Source: Bacilli bacterium (GTDB lineage: Bacteria; Bacillota_I; Bacilli_A; ML615J-28; CAG-698). From it: a stretch of DNA of 5,510 bases. Both the position numbers and the translations under genes were made by a program. Within the stretch, counting starts at the first letter, position 1. Each line of letters starts with the position of its first letter. Below the pieces are notes generated by a model. It had not been told where the DNA came from. It made no database searches and was given only the letters and a program-made list of their open reading frames with translations. The DNA lies in the NCBI GenBank assembly GCA_028691715.1, contig JAQUYR010000082.1, positions 1 to 5,510 of the forward strand. Reading direction: 5' to 3'. Positions 1 to 5,050 of this stretch are shown in pieces.

Positions 1-234
1 CTAGCATCAAGTGTTGCTGAAAATATCCTTACTCAACAACCAGATAAATATGTCTTCTTAGAAGAAACTTTTGAAGTCCCAACTCAAGAAACTCAATTAT
101 TCGTTTTAGCTGCAAAAGGCCAAACAGAATTGATTGAAAAGATTAATGAAATAATCGCTAAAATGATTGCTGAAGGTAAATACAGCGTTTGGTTCCAGGA
201 TGCTACTGATTTGGCAGCAAGTTTTGCTGAATAG
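1..234 (+). CDS. Polar amino acid ABC transporter substrate-binding protein, C-terminal fragment
   Basis: Frame 1 is open from the window edge to TAG at 232-234, giving the last 77 residues of a protein whose start lies upstream. The fragment reads like the final part of lobe 1 and the C-terminal helix of family-3 (PAAT) solute-binding proteins. A strand with PTQETQLFVLAAKGQ is followed by the helix ELIEKINEIIAKMIAEGK, which matches the family pattern of a 'kgn.eL...iN..l..l..dGty' ending. Such proteins capture an amino acid outside the membrane and hand it to the permease; in Gram-positives they are usually lipid-anchored, but the signal peptide is outside the window. The permease starts 8 nt downstream, so the two are co-transcribed. 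The ligand cannot be told from this end, and the identification relies partly on the neighbouring permease and ATPase. Confidence 0.85.
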   Translation, partial: LASSVAENILTQQPDKYVFLEETFEVPTQETQLFVLAAKGQTELIEKINEIIAKMIAEGKYSVWFQDATDLAASFAE

Positions 235-242
235 TTAGTAAA

Positions 243-893
243 ATGTTATTAAACCTATATAAAATATTAATAAAATATTTTCCACTATTTATGGAGGGCA
301 TGGGAGTAACTCTCTTGCTTTCTCTCATAACAGTAGTGTTCGGTACCATTTTAGGCACACTTTTAGCGTTAATGAGACTTTCAAAAGAAAAGATTTTCAG
401 AATTATTTCAGAAACATATACAGAAATAATCAGAGGAATACCACTACTATTACAACTATGGGTTATATATCTTTTATTCAGTTCTACTTTGGGTAAGATT
501 GTAGCGGTTTGCTTAGCGCTATTATTAAATTCAGCGGCTTATGTAGCTGAAATAATCAGATCAGGAATTCAGGCTGTTGATAAAGGTCAAGTAGAGGCTT
601 CGAGAAGTTTAGGTATCGATGCCACAAACACTATGACAAAAATTGTGCTTCCTCAAGCGATAAAGAATATTTTACCAGCTCTAGGAAATGAGTTTGTTAC
701 AGTCATCAAAGAAACTTCACTATCATCGGTTTTCTATATTGGTGATTTAATGACTGCTAAAACAATCATTACCACACAGACATACTTAGCGATTGAACCA
801 TATATAATAATTGGTATTATTTATTTCATATTGACGTTCTCCTTATCTAAAATGATTGGTAAATTTGAAAAGAGGTTGAAGTTAAGTGATTGA
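243..893 (+). CDS. Polar amino acid ABC transporter permease (HisM/GlnP type)
   Basis: A 216-residue membrane protein of normal length for a His/Glu/Gln/Arg/opine-type permease. It forms the inner-membrane channel, probably as a homodimer because no second permease gene is present. Hydrophobic segments lie at roughly 20-45, 62-80, 84-106, 145-167 and 184-207. The family signature RGIPLLLQL is at 64-72. The cytoplasmic EAA loop that docks on the ATPase is at about 118-139, with E118, A119, G124, L136, P137 and A139 visible. The ATG at 243 is chosen because it keeps the N-terminal amphipathic stretch before the 'EGMGVTL' helix. No Shine-Dalgarno sequence precedes it, so initiation probably depends on ribosomes finishing the binding-protein gene 8 nt upstream. 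A later ATG at 300 would lose this N-terminus, and its GGAGGG is only 1 nt away. The 3' end overlaps the ATPase start by 8 nt. Substrate unknown. Confidence 0.93.
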   Translation: MLLNLYKILIKYFPLFMEGMGVTLLLSLITVVFGTILGTLLALMRLSKEKIFRIISETYTEIIRGIPLLLQLWVIYLLFSSTLGKIVAVCLALLLNSAAYVAEIIRSGIQAVDKGQVEASRSLGIDATNTMTKIVLPQAIKNILPALGNEFVTVIKETSLSSVFYIGDLMTAKTIITTQTYLAIEPYIIIGIIYFILTFSLSKMIGKFEKRLKLSD

Positions 894-1755
894 TGTAAAG
901 AATCTACAAAAGAATTTCGGATCTCTTGAAGTCTTAAAGGGAATAGATGAACATATTAATAAAGGAGAAGTTGTATCAGTAATTGGACCAAGTGGTAGTG
1001 GTAAATCGACATTTTTAAGGTGTCTTAATCTATTAGAAACCCCAACAAATGGAATAATCGAATTTGATGGTGAAATAATATATAAGAGAGAATCGTTGCA
1101 GTATAAACAAATTCTTGATGAAATCAAAAAGAATAAGAGCCAAATGAATCCTACTGAATATAAGAAAAGATATAGTGAAGCATTGAGTACGTATAATGAG
1201 TATAAGGATTTAGAAAAGAAACATTTGGATAGCTACGAGAGAAAGATCAATATTCATCGTCAAAAAATGGGAATGGTTTTTCAACATTTTAATGTTTTTC
1301 CTCATTTAACAGTACTCGAAAACATTACTCTAGCTCCAGTCTTAACCAACAAGATGACTGAAAAAGAAGCCGAAAAAACGGCGCTTGAGTTATTGGAAAA
1401 AGTAGGATTGAAAGATAAAGTTAAGGAATACCCTAAAAAATTAAGTGGTGGTCAAAAACAACGTCTAGCAATCGCCAGAGCTTTGGCTATGAATCCTGAG
1501 GTTATGCTGTTTGATGAACCAACCAGTGCTTTAGACCCAGAAATGGTGAAAGAAGTTTTGGAAATCATTAAGGCAGTTGTTAATACGGGAATGACAGTTG
1601 TCATAGTCACTCATGAAATGGGATTTGCTCGAGAAATAAGTGATCGTGTGTTGTTTATGGATGATGGAAAAATTATTGAAAGAGGAACTCCAAAAGAAGT
1701 ATTTGATAATCCTCAAAACCAAAGAACAAAAGAATTTTTAAGTAAAGTATTATAA
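886..1755 (+). CDS. Polar amino acid ABC transporter ATP-binding protein (GlnQ/HisP type) with large insertion
   Basis: A 289-residue cytoplasmic ATPase that powers the importer. It starts at GTG 886, overlapping the permease by 8 nt, with AGAGG at 871-875 (10-nt spacing) as RBS. Visible motifs are the A-loop aromatic F11, Walker A GPSGSGKS 34-41, Q-loop Q133 in MVFQHFN, signature LSGGQ 186-190, Walker B VMLFDEP 206-212 (D210, catalytic E211), D-loop SALD 214-217 and H-loop H243 in VTHEMGFA. The C-terminal FDNPQNQRTKEFL is the usual GlnQ-type ending. GlnQ proteins normally have about 240 residues. The excess here sits between FDG (60-62) and QKMGMVFQ (126-133), where the Lys/Glu/Tyr-rich stretch 63-125 replaces the usual ~15 residues. 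HisP carries a much shorter extension at the same point. The reading frame and all motifs are intact, so the protein should be active. The transported amino acid is not deducible. Confidence 0.95.
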   Translation: MIDVKNLQKNFGSLEVLKGIDEHINKGEVVSVIGPSGSGKSTFLRCLNLLETPTNGIIEFDGEIIYKRESLQYKQILDEIKKNKSQMNPTEYKKRYSEALSTYNEYKDLEKKHLDSYERKINIHRQKMGMVFQHFNVFPHLTVLENITLAPVLTNKMTEKEAEKTALELLEKVGLKDKVKEYPKKLSGGQKQRLAIARALAMNPEVMLFDEPTSALDPEMVKEVLEIIKAVVNTGMTVVIVTHEMGFAREISDRVLFMDDGKIIERGTPKEVFDNPQNQRTKEFLSKVL

Positions 1756-1756
1756 G

Positions 1757-1784
1757 AAACTCTAACAGAAATGTTAGAGTTTTT
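1757..1784 (+). terminator. Rho-independent terminator of the ABC importer operon
   Basis: A perfect 11-bp stem pairs AAACTCTAACA (1757-1767) with TGTTAGAGTTT (1772-1782), closed by a GAAA tetraloop (1768-1771). It is followed by a T run at 1780-1784 and more T/A to about 1792. It begins 1 nt after the ATPase stop codon and separates the importer operon from the lipoprotein gene, which has its own promoter. Confidence 0.93.
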
Positions 1785-1814
1785 AATTATTTGTAGAAAA
1801 AAGATATGGTTGTT

Positions 1815-1823
1815 TGTTATAAT
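1815..1823 (+). promoter_or_regulatory. Extended -10 promoter of the VWA lipoprotein gene
   Basis: A consensus TATAAT at 1818-1823 is preceded by TG at 1815-1816, giving the TGnTATAAT extended -10 form. No good -35 lies 16-18 nt upstream (AGAAAA at 1795-1800), which is typical of extended -10 promoters. The expected start point is about 1829-1831, giving a leader of roughly 20 nt that holds only the RBS. The position, after a strong terminator and before a strong RBS, supports it. Confidence 0.7.
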
Positions 1824-1839
1824 TGTATAAAAGGAAAAA

Positions 1840-1845
1840 AGGAGG
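1840..1845 (+). promoter_or_regulatory. Shine-Dalgarno site fixing the lipoprotein start at 1850
   Basis: AGGAGG at 1840-1845 lies 4 nt before ATG 1850. The upstream in-frame TTG at 1823 overlaps the -10 box and has no RBS, so it would not be transcribed. The RBS and the signal-peptide pattern MKKILLILL agree on 1850. Confidence 0.88.
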
Positions 1846-1849
1846 ATTT

Positions 1850-3163
1850 ATGAAAAAAATATTATTGATATTACTAGCTTTTATAGCCGTATTTTTATTC
1901 GTTGGATGTAGTAGTAAAGAACTAACAGATCCACTAACTAATGAACCTTCATCTGAAGTTGATGGGCCTACACCTGATGCTGAAGAACCTCTTACAGAGG
2001 GAGATTATCCCGATGGTGATTACAAAGCAGACGATGATGCTTATATGGGTGAAGTTGGTGATGAAGAACCATCTAATACAGAGCCACCTCAAGCTGGACA
2101 AATGTCAGCTAGCGAATGGAGTGATCTTAAAAACTATAGTTTTTGGAAATCACTTTTTGAAAGCAATCAAGACTCAAAAGAGGGGATATTTGGAGAGTAT
2201 CTAAACAAAGGCTATTTCAATACTTTAAATATGATTGATGTTACAATAAAGAACAACGAAGATTTCGTTTCTGGTGTAGCGGTTGAACTAATCAATAATG
2301 ACCAAAAAGTTATCTTTAAATCGGTTACCAACATGAACGGAAAGGCCTTTTTGTTTCCTGACGATGACGATTTAACTTCTATTTCTCAAATAGTAATAAC
2401 AGTTGGAGAGAATAAAATAACAAATGATTATACTTATTCTTCAGAAAATAGTAGTTTAGAATATAATATTGGTCAAGGCAATCTTGCTGAAAAGAAGATT
2501 GAAATCATGTTTGTTATTGATACAACTGGTTCAATGGGCGATGAGATAACTTATCTTAAAGCGGAAATTGATTATGTTATCAGTGAAGTCAAAGGACAAA
2601 ATCCTGAAGCGGAAGTTTTATTAGCATTACTATTTTATCGCGATTTAGAGGATACTTACATCACAAGATATTTTGACTTTACAGCTGATATAGAAGAGCA
2701 AAAGAAAAATTTAGGAGCTCAAAGTGCTGGCGGCGGTGGTGACTTTGAAGAGGCTGTTGATATTGCTCTAGATGAAGCAGTTTCAAAAAATTGGAGTTCT
2801 TCTAATACAACAAAGTTATTATTCCACGTTTTGGATGCTCCACCTCATTACACTGAGAAAACAATGACAAAATATGCCAACGCTATAAAAGAAGCAAGCA
2901 ATAAAGGAATTAGAATGATTCCATTAGCATCAAGTGGTATTGATAAATACACAGAATATTTATTAAGAAATGAAGCAATGATGACAGGTGGAACATATAC
3001 ATTCATCACAAATCATTCTGGTATTGGTGGAGATCACATAGAGGCCACGACAGGAGAGACAGAGGTTGAATATTTAAATATGATGTTGATTAGATTAATC
3101 AACGAATATTACACAGGAATACCTCAAGATAAAGTTTTATATCCAACAGGTGAATCAAAATAG
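1850..3163 (+). CDS. Surface lipoprotein with von Willebrand factor A domain
   Basis: A 437-residue protein with a type II signal peptide: MKK, a hydrophobic core, then lipobox L16-F-V-G-C20. C20 would be lipidated and hold it on the outer face of the membrane. Residues 22-86 form a low-complexity Asp/Glu/Pro linker. A motif SASEWSDLKNYSFW follows at 86-99. Residues about 128-207 look like a beta-sandwich of the carboxypeptidase-regulatory/Ig-like kind, ending in a GKAFLFPD turn at 164-171 and further strands. A VWA domain spans about 215-424. Its MIDAS loop is DTTGSMGDE (D224, T226, S228), a DxTxS variant of DxSxS, with GGGGDFEEA (D298) and LDAPPHY (D329) as further conserved loops. VWA domains bind proteins through a bound divalent metal. 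No MoxR ATPase, pilin or sortase gene is adjacent, so the partner is unknown. It is transcribed alone from its own promoter to its own terminator. Family assignment to VWA is secure; adhesion or envelope assembly is inference. Confidence 0.92.
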   Translation: MKKILLILLAFIAVFLFVGCSSKELTDPLTNEPSSEVDGPTPDAEEPLTEGDYPDGDYKADDDAYMGEVGDEEPSNTEPPQAGQMSASEWSDLKNYSFWKSLFESNQDSKEGIFGEYLNKGYFNTLNMIDVTIKNNEDFVSGVAVELINNDQKVIFKSVTNMNGKAFLFPDDDDLTSISQIVITVGENKITNDYTYSSENSSLEYNIGQGNLAEKKIEIMFVIDTTGSMGDEITYLKAEIDYVISEVKGQNPEAEVLLALLFYRDLEDTYITRYFDFTADIEEQKKNLGAQSAGGGGDFEEAVDIALDEAVSKNWSSSNTTKLLFHVLDAPPHYTEKTMTKYANAIKEASNKGIRMIPLASSGIDKYTEYLLRNEAMMTGGTYTFITNHSGIGGDHIEATTGETEVEYLNMMLIRLINEYYTGIPQDKVLYPTGESK

Positions 3164-3180
3164 AACAGAGAATCTCTATA

Positions 3181-3212
3181 AAACATGTAGTATTATCACT
3201 ACATGTTTTTTT
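3181..3212 (+). terminator. Rho-independent terminator of the lipoprotein gene
   Basis: A perfect 11-bp stem pairs AAACATGTAGT (3181-3191) with ACTACATGTTT (3198-3208), with the 6-nt loop ATTATC. The following T run spans 3206-3212. It lies 17 nt after the stop codon at 3161-3163. Confidence 0.92.
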
Positions 3213-3404
3213 ATTTGTTTATAAATGCTAATTTTATTGATATTGATGATAAAAAATGGGAAAGTTGTTGTTCGCTTAGTTTATATCATGAAAGAAATTT
3301 TAAAACATCATTAATAGTAATAAAATTATACTTGTTTTATCTCTAGTGTGTAATCTTTGATACTATTTTAAATAATAGATTATATACCAATTGAATTAGT
3401 GTAA
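3213..3404. other. AT-rich intergenic stretch without an intact gene
   Basis: No reading frame here has a plausible start and RBS. The longest open stretch is plus-strand 3221-3346 (ending TAG 3344-3346), which contains NFIDIDDKKWESC and SLYHERNFK. These look slightly protein-like, but it has no ATG, and its only TTG (3215) lies at the edge of the terminator T run. It may be old coding debris or chance. No tRNA, riboswitch or tandem repeat was recognised. Confidence 0.5.
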
Positions 3405-3419
3405 ATAATTAAGGATACT
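3391..3419 (+). promoter_or_regulatory. Possible weak sigma-A-type promoter in the intergenic gap
   Basis: TTGAAT (3391-3396, 4 of 6 to TTGACA) and GATACT (3414-3419, 4 of 6 to TATAAT) are separated by 17 nt. Transcription would start near 3426 and run to the hairpin at 3545-3570, making a transcript of about 145 nt with no intact gene. Such matches arise by chance in sequence this AT-rich. Confidence 0.25.
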
Positions 3420-3546
3420 AAAAATTTATATAATAAAAAAGTCAGAATTGTAGATAAGATACATTTATTAAATTGGTTAAAAAGGTAAAGATTATGAAAT
3501 GTTCCAGACTCAGGCTAAACTTTATCAGGAAGAAGCAAGAAAATAA
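3405..3546 (+). pseudogene. Possible degraded C-terminal remnant of a plus-strand gene, frameshifted
   Basis: Two adjacent frames read like pieces of one protein end. The first is open from 3405 (just after TAA 3402-3404) and includes VRIVDKIHLLNWLK before stopping at 3486-3488. The second, 3481-3546, reads KGKDYEMFQTQAKLYQEEARK and then TAA. Removing one A from the A5 run at 3479-3483 would join them into LLNWLKGKDYEMFQTQAKL with a helical, charged C-terminus. The second piece has non-random composition (Gln/Glu/Lys/Ala, amphipathic helix). Its stop lies directly before the hairpin at 3545-3570, just where a real gene would end. No start codon with RBS is present, and the upstream part is missing or unrecognisable. 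The family was not recognised. Chance open frames in AT-rich DNA are a real alternative. Confidence 0.35.
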
Positions 3547-3570
3547 AAATCCCCTTTAGAGAGGATTTTT
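3545..3570. terminator. Bidirectional hairpin terminator between convergent units
   Basis: AAAAATCC (3545-3552) pairs with GGATTTTT (3563-3570), continued inside by CT/AG pairs (3554-3555 with 3560-3561) across one C-A mismatch, around a 4-nt TTAG loop. Read on the minus strand it starts at the exoA stop codon (3569-3571) and ends in TTTTTATTTT. Read on the plus strand it is followed by TTTTTATATTTT. It can therefore end transcripts from both sides. Confidence 0.8.
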
Positions 3571-4318
3571 ATATTTTAATGTCTATTTCAACTGGGCAGT
3601 GATCGCTACCTAAAACTTTATCATGAATTATTACATCAACTATTTTTTCTTTTATTGAAGAAGAAACGACAAAGTAATCAATTCTCCATCCAACATTATT
3701 ATTTCTAGCATTAAAGCGATAACTCCACCAAGTGTATTGAATTTTATCTGGGTATAGATATCTAAAAGAGTCAATAAAGTCAGCAGTTAAAAGATTAGAA
3801 AACTTTTCTCTTTCTTCAAAAGTATAACCAGGATTCCTTTCATTGGTTTTAGGATTTTTTAGATCAATTGGCATATGAGCAACATTCATATCGCCACAAA
3901 GAATAACTGGTTTCTTGATATTTAGTGATATTAGGTACTCTTTTAAGTCATCTTCAAAAGCCATTCGATAACTCATTCTAACCAATTCTGGCTGAACATT
4001 AGGTGAATAAATAGTTACAAAGTAGAAATCAGTAAATTCTAAGGTAATAGCTCTTCCCTCATCATTATATTTCTCATTCAAACCATAAAAAACGTTCAGA
4101 GGTTTTTCTTTTGTATATATCAAAGTACCAGAATAACCCTTTTTTTCAGCTGAATTCCAGTATTCATAATAATTTGGAAAATCAAATTCTTTTTGCTCTT
4201 CCTGCATTTTGGTTTCCTGTATGGCAAAGATGTCAGCATCAACACTGTCAAAAAAAGTTTTAAAATCCTTTTTTAAGCAAGCCCTTAGTCCATTAACATT
4301 CCAAGTAATAAATTTCAT
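3569..4318 (-). CDS. exoA: Exodeoxyribonuclease III (ExoA/Xth family AP endonuclease)
   Basis: A 249-residue DNA repair enzyme of the EEP (exonuclease-endonuclease-phosphatase) fold. It cuts DNA 5' of abasic sites in base excision repair and trims 3' blocked ends. The family's catalytic landmarks are all visible: N7 in WNVNG, E35 in IQETK, Y104 in IYSPN, D143 and N145 in CGDMNV, D214 in GWRIDYF, and D239/H240 in LGSDHCP. Length is normal for the ~250-residue Gram-positive ExoA group. The start is taken at 4318 because MKFITWNVNG is the usual family N-terminus and the ATG overlaps the stop of the upstream acetyltransferase as ATGA (4315-4318), pointing to translational coupling. An alternative ATG at 4330 adds only MVEN. 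It is the second gene of a two-gene minus-strand operon ending at the hairpin at 3545-3570. Confidence 0.96.
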   Translation of the reverse strand: MKFITWNVNGLRACLKKDFKTFFDSVDADIFAIQETKMQEEQKEFDFPNYYEYWNSAEKKGYSGTLIYTKEKPLNVFYGLNEKYNDEGRAITLEFTDFYFVTIYSPNVQPELVRMSYRMAFEDDLKEYLISLNIKKPVILCGDMNVAHMPIDLKNPKTNERNPGYTFEEREKFSNLLTADFIDSFRYLYPDKIQYTWWSYRFNARNNNVGWRIDYFVVSSSIKEKIVDVIIHDKVLGSDHCPVEIDIKI

Positions 4319-4878
4319 ATTTTCAACCATTCTCTCTTAGTGATTTTATGATAGCAAAATAAACATTTTGAAATTTTGCCATCCTTATTATGCTCTTCTT
4401 TGACTTTTTTAATAAATTTCATATTATTCTTTTCCATGATTCTCCCTGAAGGGATATTGTCAATATCGTGTTTAGCTATAATGGTAGAAGCATTCACTTT
4501 TTCAAAGAAGTATTTGATAACATATTTTAGTGACTCGCTCATCAACCCTTTGTTCCAAAAACTTTTTCCAAGACAATAACCTATTTCAATGGGGGTTTTA
4601 TCCTTTACTTCTTTAACCGCTCCGATTGTTCCTATAATTTCATTGTTTTCTTCAAGAGCAATTGCCCAAAGAAAGAAGGAAGAATCGTTATAATTGTCAA
4701 TCCAGGAGGCTATTATTCTAGTAGTCTCTTCGGGACTTTTGTGTGGTGACCAACTTAAAAATTTAGTGACTTCTTTATCACTTGCCCAATTTTTATACAT
4801 TGATAAGGCATCTGATAATGCTACTCTCCTCAATATCAATCTTGGTGTCTGAATTGTTTCGGTTCCGATAAGATTCAT
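4315..4878 (-). CDS. GNAT family N-acetyltransferase (RimJ/RimL-like)
   Basis: A 187-residue cytoplasmic acetyl-CoA-dependent acetyltransferase of the Acetyltransf_3 type. The N-terminal TPRLILRR (11-18) is the classic opening strand of RimJ/RimL-like proteins. The central strand and acetyl-CoA loop appear as EIGYCLGKSFWNKGLMSESL (98-117), where the usual R/QGxGxG/A pyrophosphate loop is replaced by the FWNKGLMSE form common in this subgroup. The late motif DIDNIPSGRIMEKNNMKF (138-155) corresponds to the family's 'N..S..v.eK.GF' element, with N152 in place of the usual Gly. The substrate is not predictable: ribosomal protein N-termini, antibiotics, amino acids and polyamines all occur in this family. 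The start at 4878 is supported by a GAGGTGA RBS and an upstream TATAAT. It shares an ATGA overlap with exoA downstream, so both are translated from one message; a functional link to DNA repair is not implied. Confidence 0.92.
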   Translation of the reverse strand: MNLIGTETIQTPRLILRRVALSDALSMYKNWASDKEVTKFLSWSPHKSPEETTRIIASWIDNYNDSSFFLWAIALEENNEIIGTIGAVKEVKDKTPIEIGYCLGKSFWNKGLMSESLKYVIKYFFEKVNASTIIAKHDIDNIPSGRIMEKNNMKFIKKVKEEHNKDGKISKCLFCYHKITKREWLKI

Positions 4879-4884
4879 TTGCTA

Positions 4885-4891
4885 TCACCTC
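4885..4891 (-). promoter_or_regulatory. Shine-Dalgarno site of the acetyltransferase gene
   Basis: GAGGTGA on the minus strand (plus TCACCTC, 4885-4891) lies 6 nt before the ATG at 4878-4876 and fixes this start. Confidence 0.85.
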
Positions 4892-4899
4892 ATGAAAAT

Positions 4900-4928
4900 A
4901 TTATACAGTAAAAGGATAAAAATTACTA
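4900..4928 (-). promoter_or_regulatory. Probable promoter of the acetyltransferase-exoA operon
   Basis: On the minus strand a perfect TATAAT occupies 4905-4900, and a poor -35 (TAGTAA, 4928-4923) lies 17 nt upstream. Transcription would begin around 4893, just before the GAGGTGA RBS, which leaves a very short leader. The -10 is convincing and the -35 is not. Confidence 0.55.
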
Positions 4929-4998
4929 TAAAAACAGCGATTATTTGTATAACCATTGAGATTTAAAGATAAAAGTTAAAATTAAATATAAAAATGAA

Positions 4999-5034
4999 TT
5001 GCTTAATCACCTTATAAATTGGTATAATTATAAT
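4999..5034 (+). promoter_or_regulatory. Extended -10 promoter with tandem TATAAT boxes
   Basis: Two perfect TATAAT hexamers lie head to tail at 5023-5028 and 5029-5034. The first is preceded by TGG (5020-5022), giving an extended -10, and TTGCTT (4999-5004) 18 nt upstream is a weak -35. Start points near 5035 or 5041 leave a leader of only about 10-16 nt before ATG 5051. The promoter diverges from the acetyltransferase promoter within the same 172-nt gap. Confidence 0.65.
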
Positions 5035-5050
5035 AGTAATTGGTGGCAAC

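Noticed and set aside
882..1127. Minus-strand open frame of 81 codons
   Set aside because: It lies opposite the ATPase N-terminus (Walker A region), has no RBS, and its composition is that of a reverse-strand shadow.
1531..1722. Minus-strand open frame of 63 codons
   Set aside because: It is antisense to the conserved D-loop/H-loop part of the ATPase, with no promoter or RBS.
1823..1849. TTG start at 1823 for the lipoprotein
   Set aside because: It overlaps the -10 box at 1818-1823, has no RBS, and would put MYKRKKGGF before the signal peptide; ATG 1850 has AGGAGG.
1941..2204. Plus-strand open frame of 87 codons in another frame
   Set aside because: It overlaps the linker of the VWA lipoprotein, whose frame has the promoter, RBS, signal peptide and domains. 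The Met/Leu-rich translation is a frame artefact of the GAT/GAA-rich linker.
3167..3177. Short palindrome AGAGA-A-TCTCT after the lipoprotein stop
   Set aside because: A loop of 1-3 nt and 4-5 bp cannot form a useful hairpin; the real terminator follows at 3181-3212.
4319..4330. ATG at 4330 as the exoA start
   Set aside because: It adds only MVEN before the conserved MKFITWNVNG start and loses the ATGA junction. AGAGAG just upstream is too near to be a convincing RBS.
4376..4579. Plus-strand open frame of 67 codons
   Set aside because: It is opposite the acetyltransferase. Its Phe/Leu/Ser-rich translation is typical of the complement of a Lys/Glu-rich gene, and it has no RBS.
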